A stretch of DNA of 64,000 nt from Paraburkholderia sp. CNPSo 3274 (GTDB taxonomy: Bacteria > Pseudomonadota > Gammaproteobacteria > Burkholderiales > Burkholderiaceae), in contig NZ_JAMBPR010000042.1 of the NCBI RefSeq assembly GCF_024206475.1, forward strand, positions 17,064 to 81,063, given 5' to 3'. Both the position numbers and the translations under genes were made by a program. This document shows positions 52,807-61,797 of the stretch, in pieces. The notes beneath the pieces were generated by a model. It was not told the DNA's origin, made no database searches, and saw nothing but the letters and a program-made list of their open reading frames with translations. Numbering within the stretch: position 1 is the first letter of the stretch; each line of letters begins with the position of its first letter.

Positions 52807-53465
52807 GACGTCGTTTCGAAACGTTCGAGGGCTTGCGCTATTTCTTCGATGTAGGCGTCGGTCAACGCGCAGTCCGCGAGCGCCTGCCTGAGCTGGAACA
52901 CGTATTCCGCGTTGCTGCCGAGCGGTCCATGCGCCTGGGCAATCTGGCGGGCGACCGTCGCGGGGCTCGAATCAGCCTCGTATTGCCGCGGGCAGGTGTT
53001 TGCCACGAAGGCGAGGGCGTGCCGCTTTTCGCCCGTGGCGAGCGTCACGGTGGTCCAGGCGGGCGTGTAGGCGCCCGTCAGCATCTCGCGCGTCCAGAGA
53101 ATGTGAAGCTCTTCGTCGAGCGTGGCGGCATTGAGCCGCAGCACCACGCCTTGCGTATCGCCGCCCCGCTCCAGCGCGAGCATGCGGCCGGGGCGCTGCG
53201 GCGTGCCGCGCCCGCCGAAAAGGCGAATGCAAAAGCTCCGGCGCCAGCCGTGCAGCGTGGCGCTCGCGCGCTGGTCGAAGCGCGAGAGCGGATTCCACAT
53301 GAGCGAACCGTAGCCGAACACCCAGACCTCGTCGCCAGCGGGACGCTTCGCCATCGTTTCGGCGAGCGACTGGGCGATCTGGGCTTGCGTCCAGAGAATT
53401 TCCGGCGGGAGATGGCTGAAACTCTCGAGAAACGCACCGGAGCGAATGGCGTCTCTGTTTAGCAT
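52803..53465 (-). CDS. Gamma-glutamylcyclotransferase, ChaC-like
   Basis: The 220-residue protein has the ChaC hallmarks: VFGYGSLMWNP (49-59) for the substrate loop, GWRRSFCIRLFGGRGTPQRPG, and WTREMLTGAYTP with candidate catalytic Glu127. Family members split glutathione to 5-oxoproline and Cys-Gly in the cytoplasm. The start ATG 53465 gives the normal family length; the frame is open upstream without conserved residues. It is a single gene. Confidence 0.88.
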   Translation of the reverse strand: MLNRDAIRSGAFLESFSHLPPEILWTQAQIAQSLAETMAKRPAGDEVWVFGYGSLMWNPLSRFDQRASATLHGWRRSFCIRLFGGRGTPQRPGRMLALERGGDTQGVVLRLNAATLDEELHILWTREMLTGAYTPAWTTVTLATGEKRHALAFVANTCPRQYEADSSPATVARQIAQAHGPLGSNAEYVFQLRQALADCALTDAYIEEIAQALERFETTS

Positions 53466-53604
53466 GGCGTTGACGGGTTCGTGGAAGCTATGTGACGAAG
53501 TATGCGGTCCGCGCGTGCGTGGATAAAGTGGCTGGAACGCGATGCTGCGTTCAACTGGGGACGACAATCGGGGTGGTGCTGGTCCCACAGGGATTCGAGC
53601 GCCA

Positions 53605-53976
53605 TCAATCGCTCAGCGGTGCGTAGCCAAGCTCGCGCTGGTGTCGAATCGAGAGGACGATTGCGCGCGTTTCGGAGTCGGCATACAGGATCACGTATGA
53701 ACGCAGCACATATTCACGGAAATCGGGGACGCCAGCTTCGATTGCCAGACGCTTCAGCTTGTCGAAGCGCGTCTGCCCCTCAATGGTTTGCGCGGCAAGG
53801 AACCCGGCTGGACGGCCGAGTTGCGGATGAACCATCACGAGATCGCGGAAGCGAAAAATCTGCTCCCAAAGGTCATCCATTCGCTGCGGAGCCGACGACG
53901 AGTCCTGCTCCAGCATGAATTCACTGATTGCTTCGAGGCGCTCTGCGAACGTTTCGGCAAAATCGACCCGGATCAT
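53605..53976 (-). CDS. RelE/ParE-family toxin
   Basis: A 123-residue toxin-like protein with the ParE/RelE ending: LRSYVILYADSETRAIVLSIRHQRELGY (quoted: RSYVILYADSETR, VLSIRHQRELGY). The N-terminus is FAETFAERLEAISEFM, a helical hairpin. It starts within the last codon of the upstream antitoxin gene (4-base overlap), the standard toxin-antitoxin layout. Its target (gyrase or ribosome-bound mRNA) is not clear. Confidence 0.88.
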   Translation of the reverse strand: MIRVDFAETFAERLEAISEFMLEQDSSSAPQRMDDLWEQIFRFRDLVMVHPQLGRPAGFLAAQTIEGQTRFDKLKRLAIEAGVPDFREYVLRSYVILYADSETRAIVLSIRHQRELGYAPLSD

Positions 53977-54269
53977 TTGCGCGGCTCAGCGCGACGTCGC
54001 ATCGACTCCCGCATGTCCTCCAGAGACTGTGTGCGCCCGGCGAGCGCGTCCTTGAGTCCCTTCTCGGCGTCGTCGATCATGATCAGCCGCCCGTACTCGG
54101 CCTCGAGGGCGTGATAGAAGTCGAGCTTTTTCGCATCGACGAGCGCGACGAACGCTGCACCATTCTTCGTCAGGACCTTTTCGGCACCGGCGACCACGTC
54201 TTCTGCCAGTTCGGTGAGCCGCGCGCGTGCTTCGCTGATCGGGACGACGTCTTGAGCACGAATGGACAT
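53973..54269 (-). CDS. Phd/YefM-family antitoxin
   Basis: A 98-residue antitoxin with the Phd/YefM N-terminal DNA-binding part (VVPISEARARLTELAEDV, VLTKNGAAFVALVDAKKLD) and a charged C-terminal region that should wrap the toxin. The start is ATG 54269 behind AAAGGAGA. A perfect 12-bp palindrome lies just upstream. It is expected to neutralise the downstream ParE-like toxin and repress the pair. Confidence 0.9.
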   Translation of the reverse strand: MSIRAQDVVPISEARARLTELAEDVVAGAEKVLTKNGAAFVALVDAKKLDFYHALEAEYGRLIMIDDAEKGLKDALAGRTQSLEDMRESMRRRAEPRK

Positions 54270-54288
54270 GAACGTCTCCTTTACAAAA

Positions 54289-54300
54289 TTCGTTAACGAA
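54289..54300. promoter_or_regulatory. Candidate operator of the toxin-antitoxin pair
   Basis: TTCGTTAACGAA is a perfect 12-bp palindrome 20 bases before the antitoxin start, in an AT-rich promoter-like stretch. Confidence 0.5.
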
Positions 54301-54365
54301 AACATACACATCGAAGGATGTGTGGTCAAGCCGCGCTCCGTACTTCCCCCAGGATCGCACCGTCG

Positions 54366-54382
54366 ATGATAACGCTACCATT
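54366..54382. promoter_or_regulatory. LacI-type operator, left copy
   Basis: ATGATAACGCTACCATT is an imperfect dyad (ATGRTARC/GYTAYCAT). Its exact reverse complement recurs at 54450-54466, 84 bases away centre to centre. Confidence 0.65.
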
Positions 54383-54424
54383 CATCCCATCTCGTCACCG
54401 GCGGCGCAATCCCATCCGCCGGCA

Positions 54425-54450
54425 TTCGACGGGCTTTTTTATCCGTCGAA
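54425..54450. promoter_or_regulatory. Inverted repeat between the two operators
   Basis: TTCGACGG and CCGTCGAA (perfect 8-bp arms) flank a 10-base spacer containing six T. It lies immediately before the right operator copy, in the promoter region of the dehydratase. Confidence 0.4.
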
Positions 54451-54466
54451 ATGGTAGCGTTATCAT
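54450..54466. promoter_or_regulatory. LacI-type operator, right copy
   Basis: AATGGTAGCGTTATCAT is the exact reverse complement of the left copy. It overlaps the first ATG of the dehydratase (54465), which raises the chance that translation really starts at TTG 54477. Confidence 0.65.
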
Positions 54467-56225
54467 GGAGAGCATCTTGTCCCAAGTCCGCAAGAAGCCC
54501 GAAGACCTGCGCAGCTACCGCTGGTACGGCGTCAACGACCTGCGCTCGTTCGGCCACCGATCGCGCACCGCGCAGATGGGCTATCACTCGTCCGATTACA
54601 TGGGCAAGCCCGTCATCGCCGTCGTGAACACGTGGAGCGAGATCAACTCGTGCCACACCCACTTCAAGCAACGCGTGGAGGAAGTGAAGCGCGGCATCTG
54701 GCAGGCGGGCGGCTTTCCGGTCGAAATGCCGGTCATGACGCTGGCCGAGCCGTTCCAGAAGCCCACCACCATGCTCTACCGCAACTTTCTCGCGATGGAG
54801 ACGGAGGAACTGCTCAAGTCCTATCCGTTCGACGGCTGCGTATTGATGGGCGGTTGCGACAAGACCACGCCGGGTCTCCTGATGGGCGCAATCAGCATGA
54901 ATCTGCCCGCGATCTATCTGCCCGCCGGGCCGATGTTGCGCGGCAACTGGAACGGCCGCACGCTCGGCAGCGGCTCGGACACGTGGAAATACTGGGCGGA
55001 GTTGCGCGCGGGCAAGATCACCGAAGACGAGTGGAAGGGCATCGAGAGCGGCATTGCGCGCTCGCCCGGCCACTGCATGACGATGGGCACGGCTTCCACG
55101 ATGACGAGCGCGACCGAAGCGCTCGGCCTCACGCTGCCCGGCTTCTCGTCGATTCCCGCCGCGGATTCGCGTCACGCTCAGTATGCGTCGCTCACGGGGC
55201 AGCGCATCGTCGAGATGGTGTGGACCGACCAGAAGCCCTCGGACTTCCTCACCGCGAAGGCCTTCGACAACGCCGTGACCACGGTGCTCGCGATGTCGGG
55301 TTCGACCAACGCGATCGTGCACCTCGTTGCGGTGGCGCGCCGCGCGGGCATCGATCTGACCACGGCGCGCTTCGACGAACTCGCGCGCGTGACGCCGGTG
55401 CTCGGCAATATCCGCCCCGCAGGCCAGTATTTGATGGAGGACTTCTATTACGCGGGCGGCCTGCGTGCGCTGCTGGTGGAATTGGGCGACCTGATCGACG
55501 GCACGCAGATGACCGTGAACGGCAAGACGCTCGGCGAGAACATCGCGGGCGCGGAGATCTTCAATGATGACGTGATCCGTACACGCAGCAATCCGCTCGT
55601 CGCGCGCGATGGACTCGCCGTGCTCACGGGCAATCTCGCGCCTGACGGCGCGGTCATCAAGCCCGCGGCGATGGAGTCGCATTTGCTCAGGCATCGCGGC
55701 CCCGCAGTGGTGTTCAAGGACTACAACGACATGGCGGCGCGCATTGACAGCGACGATCTCGATGTGAGCGCCGACTCCGTGATCGTGTTGCAACACGCCG
55801 GCCCGGTAGGCGCACCGGGCATGCCCGAATGGGGCCAACTGCCGATTCCGCAGAAACTGCTCAAGCTTGGCGTGCGCGACATGCTGCGCATTTCCGACGC
55901 GCGCATGAGCGGCACGAGCTACGGCGCGTGCGTGCTGCACGTCGCGCCCGAATCGTTCGTGGGCGGCCCGCTCGCGTTCGTGAAAGACGGCGACGTCATC
56001 GAACTCGACGTCGAGGCGCGCCGCCTGCATCTGCATGTGAGTGACGCCGAACTCGCCGCGCGCAAAGCGGTATGGACGCCGCCGAAGCGGCCGTTCGAGC
56101 GCGGCTTCGGCGTGATGCATCAATTGCACGTGACGCAGGCGAACAAGGGCTGCGATTTCGATTTCCTCGAAACGCCGGCCGCCACGCCGTGCGAAGCCCA
56201 CGGCGCCGAACCGGAAATTCACTAA
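54465..56225 (+). CDS. IlvD/Edd-family sugar-acid dehydratase
   Basis: The 586-residue protein belongs to the pentonate (L-arabonate/D-xylonate) branch of the IlvD/Edd family. Cluster and metal residues sit in NSCHTHF, GGCDKTTPG and SPGHCMTMGTAST, and the C-terminus has the RMSGTSYGACVLH segment. It would dehydrate an aldonic acid to a 2-keto-3-deoxy acid in the cytoplasm. ATG 54465 overlaps an operator and lacks a Shine-Dalgarno. TTG 54477 (four codons on) has GGAGAG just before it and may be the true start. It heads an operon with an RraA-like protein and an MFS permease. Confidence 0.9.
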   Translation: MESILSQVRKKPEDLRSYRWYGVNDLRSFGHRSRTAQMGYHSSDYMGKPVIAVVNTWSEINSCHTHFKQRVEEVKRGIWQAGGFPVEMPVMTLAEPFQKPTTMLYRNFLAMETEELLKSYPFDGCVLMGGCDKTTPGLLMGAISMNLPAIYLPAGPMLRGNWNGRTLGSGSDTWKYWAELRAGKITEDEWKGIESGIARSPGHCMTMGTASTMTSATEALGLTLPGFSSIPAADSRHAQYASLTGQRIVEMVWTDQKPSDFLTAKAFDNAVTTVLAMSGSTNAIVHLVAVARRAGIDLTTARFDELARVTPVLGNIRPAGQYLMEDFYYAGGLRALLVELGDLIDGTQMTVNGKTLGENIAGAEIFNDDVIRTRSNPLVARDGLAVLTGNLAPDGAVIKPAAMESHLLRHRGPAVVFKDYNDMAARIDSDDLDVSADSVIVLQHAGPVGAPGMPEWGQLPIPQKLLKLGVRDMLRISDARMSGTSYGACVLHVAPESFVGGPLAFVKDGDVIELDVEARRLHLHVSDAELAARKAVWTPPKRPFERGFGVMHQLHVTQANKGCDFDFLETPAATPCEAHGAEPEIH

Positions 56226-56252
56226 TCCCCATCATTGAAGACATCACCGATC

Positions 56253-56990
56253 ATGACCGCAGCGAACCCGCCAGTCAGCGAAGCCGCGCTCGAACAACTG
56301 CGTCACGTCAGCACCGCCACGCTCACGACCCAACTCTTCAAGCGCGGCTTGCGCAATGTGTTTCTGCAGGGCGTGGCGCCGCTCGTGAAGCCTGAGCCGG
56401 GCACGCCGAATCTCGTCGGCCCTGCGTTCACGCTGCGCAATATTCCGGCGCGCGAGGACCTCGACCACGTGGGCGTGTTCCAGAATCCGGACCACCCGCA
56501 GCGCAAGGCCGTGGAAACCGCGCCCGTGGGCAGCGTGCTCGTGCAGGACTGCCGTGGCGACCGCACGGTGGCTTCGGTGGGCTCGATTCTCGCGTTGCGC
56601 CTCGCGAAGCGCGGCGTGGCGGGCATGGTTTCGGACGGCCCCGTGCGCGACAGCGGCACGATCGCGGCGCTTGGCCTGCGTATCTGGTGCGCGGGCGCGA
56701 GCGCGCCGCTCAATCTTGCAAAGCATCACGCCGTGGACCTGAACGTGCCGATCGCATGCGGCGGTGTGCCCGTTTATCCGGGCGATATCGTCGTGGGCGA
56801 TGCCGACGGCGTCGTGATCGTGCCGTACGAAATGGCCGACGAAGTGGCGCGCGACGCCACCGAGCAGGAGCGGCTCGAAGCGTTCATCACCGAGCGTATC
56901 GAGTCGGGACTTGCACTGCGCGGCACGTATCCGCCCAACGAGGAAACGCTGGCGGCGTATCGCGCATGGTGCGCTCAGCAGGCAAAATAA
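56253..56990 (+). CDS. RraA-like / HMG-aldolase family protein
   Basis: A 245-residue RraA-fold protein. GMVSDGPVRDSGTI (125-137) supplies the metal/substrate residues Asp128, Arg132 and Asp133, and GDIVVGDADGVVIVP is the second family motif. Relatives include aldolases for 4-hydroxy-4-methyl-2-oxoglutarate and oxaloacetate decarboxylases, while E. coli RraA instead binds RNase E. Between a sugar-acid dehydratase and a permease it is more likely to cleave the 2-keto-3-deoxy acid; that is inference. It starts 27 bases after the dehydratase. Confidence 0.87.
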   Translation: MTAANPPVSEAALEQLRHVSTATLTTQLFKRGLRNVFLQGVAPLVKPEPGTPNLVGPAFTLRNIPAREDLDHVGVFQNPDHPQRKAVETAPVGSVLVQDCRGDRTVASVGSILALRLAKRGVAGMVSDGPVRDSGTIAALGLRIWCAGASAPLNLAKHHAVDLNVPIACGGVPVYPGDIVVGDADGVVIVPYEMADEVARDATEQERLEAFITERIESGLALRGTYPPNEETLAAYRAWCAQQAK

Positions 56991-57057
56991 CTCACGCAGC
57001 ACGCAGGACGATACTGATAAACAGAGGCCCGCGCGCGACGCGGGCTCAGGAGACAAC

Positions 57058-58389
57058 GTGAACGATGCCACCGCAGCGATCGACGAGCCGCGTCTGATCA
57101 ACCGCATGGGCTGGCGGCTAATGCCGCTGCTCGGCGTGCTCTACCTGGTCGCGTATATCGACCGCTCCAACATCGCCTTCGCGAAGTTGCAGATGCTCGG
57201 CAGCCTGGGGCTTTCCGAAGTCGCTTACGGGCTTGGCGCTTCGCTGTTCTTCATCGGCTATCTGGTGTTCGAGGTGCCGAGCAATGTGCTGCTCCACAAG
57301 TACGGTGCGCCGCGCTGGATGGCGCGCATCATGTTCACGTGGGGCGTGGTCACGATTCTGCTCGCCTTCACGCGCAACGCCACGATGTTCTACATCCTGC
57401 GCTTTTTGCTGGGCGCATCGGAAGCCGGGCTCTATCCCGGCGTGATCTATTACCTCACGCTGTGGTTCCCGCAGCGCCACCGCGTGCGCATGCTCGGTTA
57501 CTTCACGGTGGGCAGCAGCCTTGGCAACATGATCGGCGCGCCGATCTGCGGCTGGCTGCTCGACAAGGGCGGACTGTTCGGCCTGCAAGGCTGGCAGCTC
57601 GTGTTCGTGGTCACCGGCATTCCATCGGTACTGCTGACGATTGTCGTGCTGTTCCTGTTGCCGAAGGCGCCGCAGCAGGCGACGTTCCTCTCGGGAGGCG
57701 AGAAGCGCTGGCTTACGCACACGCTCTCGACCGAGAACTCGGCCGCGCGCAGCCAGGCGCGCCACGGCTCGGTGCTCAGCGTGTTCACGGAGCCGCGCGT
57801 GCTCGGCATGGCGTTCTACTACATGATGCTGTCGATCTCCGTGTACGGCGTGAGCTATTGGCTGCCTACGCTCGTAAAAGGCTTTGGCGTGACCAATACC
57901 ACGAACGGGCTGCTCAACATCATGCCCTGGCTGCTGGCGACGATCGTGCTCGCCACGCTGCCTTCGCGGCTGCGCGCCAGCAATCACGCGATCGTCGCGA
58001 TGCTGGTGTCGTCGCTGCTCGGCATGGTGTTCTTCGTTTCGTCGGTTTTTCTGCCGGGCCACGCGCTGCGCTTCGCCGCGTTGTGTCTTGGTGCGCCGTG
58101 CATGTATCTGCTGATTCCGTGCTTCTGGACGCTGCCGCCCAAATTCCTCTACGGCGCGCGTGCCGCGGCGGGCATCGCGGCGATCAATTCGCTCGGCAAT
58201 ATCGGCGGCTTCATTGCGCAAAACCTCGTGCCGTTCGTGAAGCAGGCAACGGGCAGCACGCGCATGCCCATGCTCGTGCCTGCGGTGTGCATGGTGATCT
58301 TCGCGATCGTGACCGCCATGATCCTGCGCCGTGGCGTTCGCACGCCGCAAATCGTCGACGGCACGCCCCTGCCGAACAACGCACGCTAG
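57058..58389 (+). CDS. MFS transporter, anion:cation symporter family
   Basis: A 443-residue twelve-helix ACS permease starting at GTG 57058 behind CAGGAGA. GVLYLVAYIDRSNIAFAKLQM and LGASEAGLYPGVIYYLTLWFP (quoted: YLVAYIDRSNIAFAK, SEAGLYPGVIYYLTLWFP) are the family hallmarks. It lies in the dehydratase operon and presumably imports the aldonic or uronic acid. It is close in type to the permease at 25393. Confidence 0.9.
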   Translation: MNDATAAIDEPRLINRMGWRLMPLLGVLYLVAYIDRSNIAFAKLQMLGSLGLSEVAYGLGASLFFIGYLVFEVPSNVLLHKYGAPRWMARIMFTWGVVTILLAFTRNATMFYILRFLLGASEAGLYPGVIYYLTLWFPQRHRVRMLGYFTVGSSLGNMIGAPICGWLLDKGGLFGLQGWQLVFVVTGIPSVLLTIVVLFLLPKAPQQATFLSGGEKRWLTHTLSTENSAARSQARHGSVLSVFTEPRVLGMAFYYMMLSISVYGVSYWLPTLVKGFGVTNTTNGLLNIMPWLLATIVLATLPSRLRASNHAIVAMLVSSLLGMVFFVSSVFLPGHALRFAALCLGAPCMYLLIPCFWTLPPKFLYGARAAAGIAAINSLGNIGGFIAQNLVPFVKQATGSTRMPMLVPAVCMVIFAIVTAMILRRGVRTPQIVDGTPLPNNAR

Positions 58390-58444
58390 CCGGCGAGGCG
58401 GTTTCGCTACAATAGCCGCGCATTGCCCACATCCGTTCAAGTTC

Positions 58445-59515
58445 ATGTCGACCATCAAACCCGCTCCGAGCATCGAACACGCGGACGCCACCGTGCGCAC
58501 GAAGCGCACGCGCGGCGGCCCCAAGGGCCTGCGCATCACCGACGTCGCCGCGCAAGCGGGCGTCTCGCCCATCACGGTTTCGCGCGTGTTCAACAACCCG
58601 GAGTCGGTTGCGCCGGAAACGCTCGAGCGCGTGCGTCAGGTCGTGCAGAAGCTGGGCTACGTGCCGAACCGGCTGGCAGGCGGTTTGTCGTCGGCGCGCT
58701 CGCGGCTCATCGCGGCTATCGTGCCGACTGTTTCGCACTCGCTGTTTTCGGAAACCATCCAGGTGTTCAGCGAGACCATGTCGCGCGCGGGTTACGAGGT
58801 GCTGCTCGCGTTGAGCGGCTATAGCGCGTCGAACGAAGAGAGCCTGCTCGATACGGTATTGAGCCGCCGCCCCGAAGGCGTGCTGCTCACGGGAGTCGCG
58901 CATACCGATTCGTTGCGCGAGCGCTTGAAGAACGTCGGCATTCCGGTGGTCGAAACGTGGGACATGACCGATACGCCGATCGACATGCTGGTGGGCTTTT
59001 CTCACTACCGGATCGGCGCCGCGGTGGCCGCGCATTTGCTCGCGCGTGGCGCCCGCCGTCCCGCGCTCATCTCCGCCAACGATGCGCGCGCGCTCGCGCG
59101 GCGCGCGGGCTTTCGAGAACGGCTCGCGCAGGCAGGCATCGAGGACGTGCCCGAAGAACTGGTCGCGCCGCCCAGTTCGGTCGCGCACGGCAAGCGCGCG
59201 CTGCCGCCCTTGCTCGCACGCGCGCCGGATATCGACGCCGTGTTCTGCGGCTCGGATCTGCTCGCCATCGGCGCGCTTGGCGCTGCGCGCCAGATGGACG
59301 TGCAGGTGCCCTCGCAACTGGCAATTTGCGGCTTCGGCGATCTGGAGTTCGCGACCGAAACCACACCGCAGCTAACGACGGTGCGCGTGGAGGGCACTCG
59401 CATCGGCGTGAACGCCGCGCGTTTTCTGCTCGACCGCCTGGGCGGCGAAACCAGCGTGAGCGAGCCTCGCGCGCTCGACGTGGGGTTCACGATCGTGGCG
59501 CGCGAATCGGCTTGA
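58445..59515 (+). CDS. LacI-family transcriptional repressor
   Basis: The 356-residue regulator has an N-terminal tail of about 28 residues. Then comes the LacI HTH and hinge (RITDVAAQAGVSPITVSRVFN, quoted as DVAAQAGVSPITVSRVFN; VPNRLAGGLSSARS) and a periplasmic-binding-like ligand domain (AAIVPTVSHSLFSETIQ; FCGSDLLAIGALGAARQMD). It is similar in type to gluconate regulators. It follows the permease by 55 bases and is the best candidate to bind the two 17-bp operators at 54366 and 54450. Confidence 0.92.
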   Translation: MSTIKPAPSIEHADATVRTKRTRGGPKGLRITDVAAQAGVSPITVSRVFNNPESVAPETLERVRQVVQKLGYVPNRLAGGLSSARSRLIAAIVPTVSHSLFSETIQVFSETMSRAGYEVLLALSGYSASNEESLLDTVLSRRPEGVLLTGVAHTDSLRERLKNVGIPVVETWDMTDTPIDMLVGFSHYRIGAAVAAHLLARGARRPALISANDARALARRAGFRERLAQAGIEDVPEELVAPPSSVAHGKRALPPLLARAPDIDAVFCGSDLLAIGALGAARQMDVQVPSQLAICGFGDLEFATETTPQLTTVRVEGTRIGVNAARFLLDRLGGETSVSEPRALDVGFTIVARESA

Positions 59516-59542
59516 GTCTGACCCAGTAAGGCTCACGCCAAC

Positions 59543-60521
59543 TCAGGCTGCTGCAGCGGCCTGCGTGATTTCCTGTGTTTGCACAGGCGCACTGCGCGGA
59601 CTCGCAATGCCAAAGTGGGCCGCCAGCATATCGACCACGTTGTCCGCCATGCCCGTGCGCGTTTCTTCGGTCGCCGAACCAATATGCGGCGTGAGCACGA
59701 CGCGCGGGTTGTCGATCAGCGCTTGCGGCACGTATGGCTCGTGCTCGAACACGTCGAGCGCCGCGCCTGCGAGCCGTTGCTCACCGAGCGCCGCGATCAG
59801 CGCTTGTTCATCCACCACGGGGCCGCGCGCAATGTTGATGAGAAAGCCTTGCGGCCCGAGTGCGTCAATCACGGCCGCATTCACCAGATGATGCGTTTGC
59901 GGCGTAAGCGGGCAGGTGAGGATCAGCATGTCGCTATCGGCCGCGAGACGCGTGACATCGTCGTAGTACGGCAGATCGACGCTTTTGCGGTTCGGGCCGT
60001 AATACGCGATTTGCGAGCCGAACGCCTTCAGCCGCTTCGCGATGGCCGCGCCGATCATGCCAAGCCCGACAACGCCGACCTTCATGCGCGAGACCGAGCG
60101 GCCGAGCGGCAGCGCGCCGTGCTCGGGCCACTTGCCGGAGCGCACGTACGCGTCCGCCCGCACGAGATCGCGCGTGAGCGCGAGCGCGAGGCCAATAGCG
60201 GTGTTCGCGACATCCTCGGCCAGCACGTGCGATGCATTCTCGATGCGGATGCCGCGCGCCTGCGCGCTTTTCACGTCGAGGTTGTCGAGTCCGGCGCTGT
60301 AGCTCGCAATGATTTCCAGCGCTGGCAGGGCGTCGAGAAACGCCGCGTCGATCTTCGTCTTGCGCAGCGCAATGCCGCGAATGGACGCGCCCATGCCGCG
60401 CGAGGAACGCAGCGGCTTCGTCCGGCGCCTTCGGCAGATCGAGCATCGTGAAGAGCGATGCGAGTTCTGCCTGGGTGCGTTCCGGCAATTCGGCTGCATT
60501 GAGAATGATGGGTTTTGCCAT
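59543..60521 (-). pseudogene. D-2-hydroxyacid dehydrogenase, frameshifted
   Basis: The start MAKPIILNAAELPERTQAEL runs in frame to AAAFLARHG; the rest (SIRGIALRKTKIDAAFLDAL, GVVGLGMIGAAIA, ARGPVVDEQALI, TPHIGSATEETR) lies in another frame. The whole span is 979 bases, one more than a multiple of three. Removing one base from the C-run at 60390-60392 restores a continuous protein of about 325 residues. NAD-binding, catalytic Arg/Glu/His regions are otherwise intact. So it is either a recent one-base insertion or a sequencing error. The enzyme would reduce a 2-keto acid such as glyoxylate or hydroxypyruvate. Confidence 0.85.
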
Positions 60522-60568
60522 GATGAATCGATGCTTCCTTGCTTCGTTCGATGCGTGGGCTCGCGTGC

Positions 60569-61635
60569 TCAGCTGACTTTCACTCGCTCGATGCGGCCCA
60601 TGAACACGAGATAGACGAGCGCCGCGACCACACAGTGTGCCGCGACAAAATAAAGACCTGCCTTATAGCCGCCCGTGGCCTGCACGATATAGCCGAACAC
60701 GATAGGCGTGACGATACCGCCAATATTGCCGATGCAGTTGAAAATCGCGCCGGCAAGGCCCACGGCTTCGCGCGGCGCGGTATCGCACGCAATGGCCCAG
60801 GTGCCCGCGCCGGCCGCGGCGCCTTTGCCGAAGAAGGCGAGCGTCATCAGCAGGACGATCGCGGTGTTGCTCTCGGTGAACGCCGAGAACACGATGCAGC
60901 AGCCCACGGCCATGCCGACGATATACGGCGTTTTGCGCGCCCACGAAACGCTCCAGCCGTGCCGGATCAGCGAGTCCGAAATCGCGCCGCCCGCAATGCC
61001 GCCGAGAAAGCCCGCGATAGCGGGCAGCATCGTCGCGAGGCCGGCCTGCATGACGTTCATGCCGCGCGCCTGCACGAGGTAGATCGGAAACCACGTGATG
61101 AAAAAATAGCTCAGTGCGATGGCGCAATACTGGCCGATGTACGAGCACCAGAGCATGCGGTTGCCCAGCAGCATACGCAGCGCCTTGCCGGACACGGCCG
61201 GGCGCGACAGACGCTCGAGCTTCGAGTCGATGTCGACCATCGCGCCGCCCGCCACGAGGCGCTCGAGTTCGGCGGGCGAGACACGCGGGTGCTTGCGCGG
61301 CTCGTGCATCACGAGCATCCAGATTCCGGCGCTGGCAATGCCGATCAGGCCGAGCGCGAAGAACGGCGCGGGCCAGCCGAACTTGCCGGTGAGCCAGCCC
61401 GCGAAAGGCGAGAAGATCGCCACGGCGAAATACGATGCGGACGCAAACATTGAATATGGTTGAGCCCGAATTCTTTTGCTATGCCGGGCCCGGCAATCGA
61501 GAGGATTGCGCGGTCTGCGTAGGCGACCGTCGCGAGCAGCAGGATAGCCGCCAGAATCGTGAATCGCGTGCGGGTGACGCGGGTGGCACCCGTGACTTCG
61601 GTGGCGGCAAAGCCGGCGGTCCTCTGCGTTGACAT
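60569..61635 (-). pseudogene. MFS sugar-acid transporter with internal deletion
   Basis: From ATG 61635 the N-terminus is intact (MSTQRTAGFAATEV; TILAAILLLATVAYADRAIL; GPGIAKEFGLNHIQ). At about 61450 it jumps to a different frame that continues SASYFAVAIFSPFAGWLTGKF through to the normal C-terminus. The expected helices 2-4 and the loop with the family motif, roughly 85-95 residues, are missing. It resembles D-galactonate/glucarate permeases. Together with the neighbouring broken dehydrogenase it marks a decaying sugar-acid unit. GGAGA precedes the start codon. Confidence 0.85.
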
Positions 61636-61663
61636 CGATGTCTCCAGTCCCGCGCTCGATGCC

Positions 61664-61691
61664 GCGGGTATCATTATCGATCCGTACCCGC
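61664..61691. promoter_or_regulatory. Inverted repeat upstream of the broken permease
   Basis: GCGGGTA and TACCCGC (perfect 7-bp arms) are separated by 14 bases, about 30 bases before the permease start on the minus strand; a likely regulator site. Confidence 0.4.
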
Positions 61692-61797
61692 AAGCATCGT
61701 CTCCATGCCCGGGGCAGATTGACTGTATTTGACGCACCCTGCCAGTACGCGTCAACCTTGATTAAGACAATCAACCTGAAAAATTCGTGGAAAACTA

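Noticed and set aside
54375..56222. A 615-codon minus-strand frame
   Set aside because: Antisense shadow of the IlvD/Edd dehydratase.
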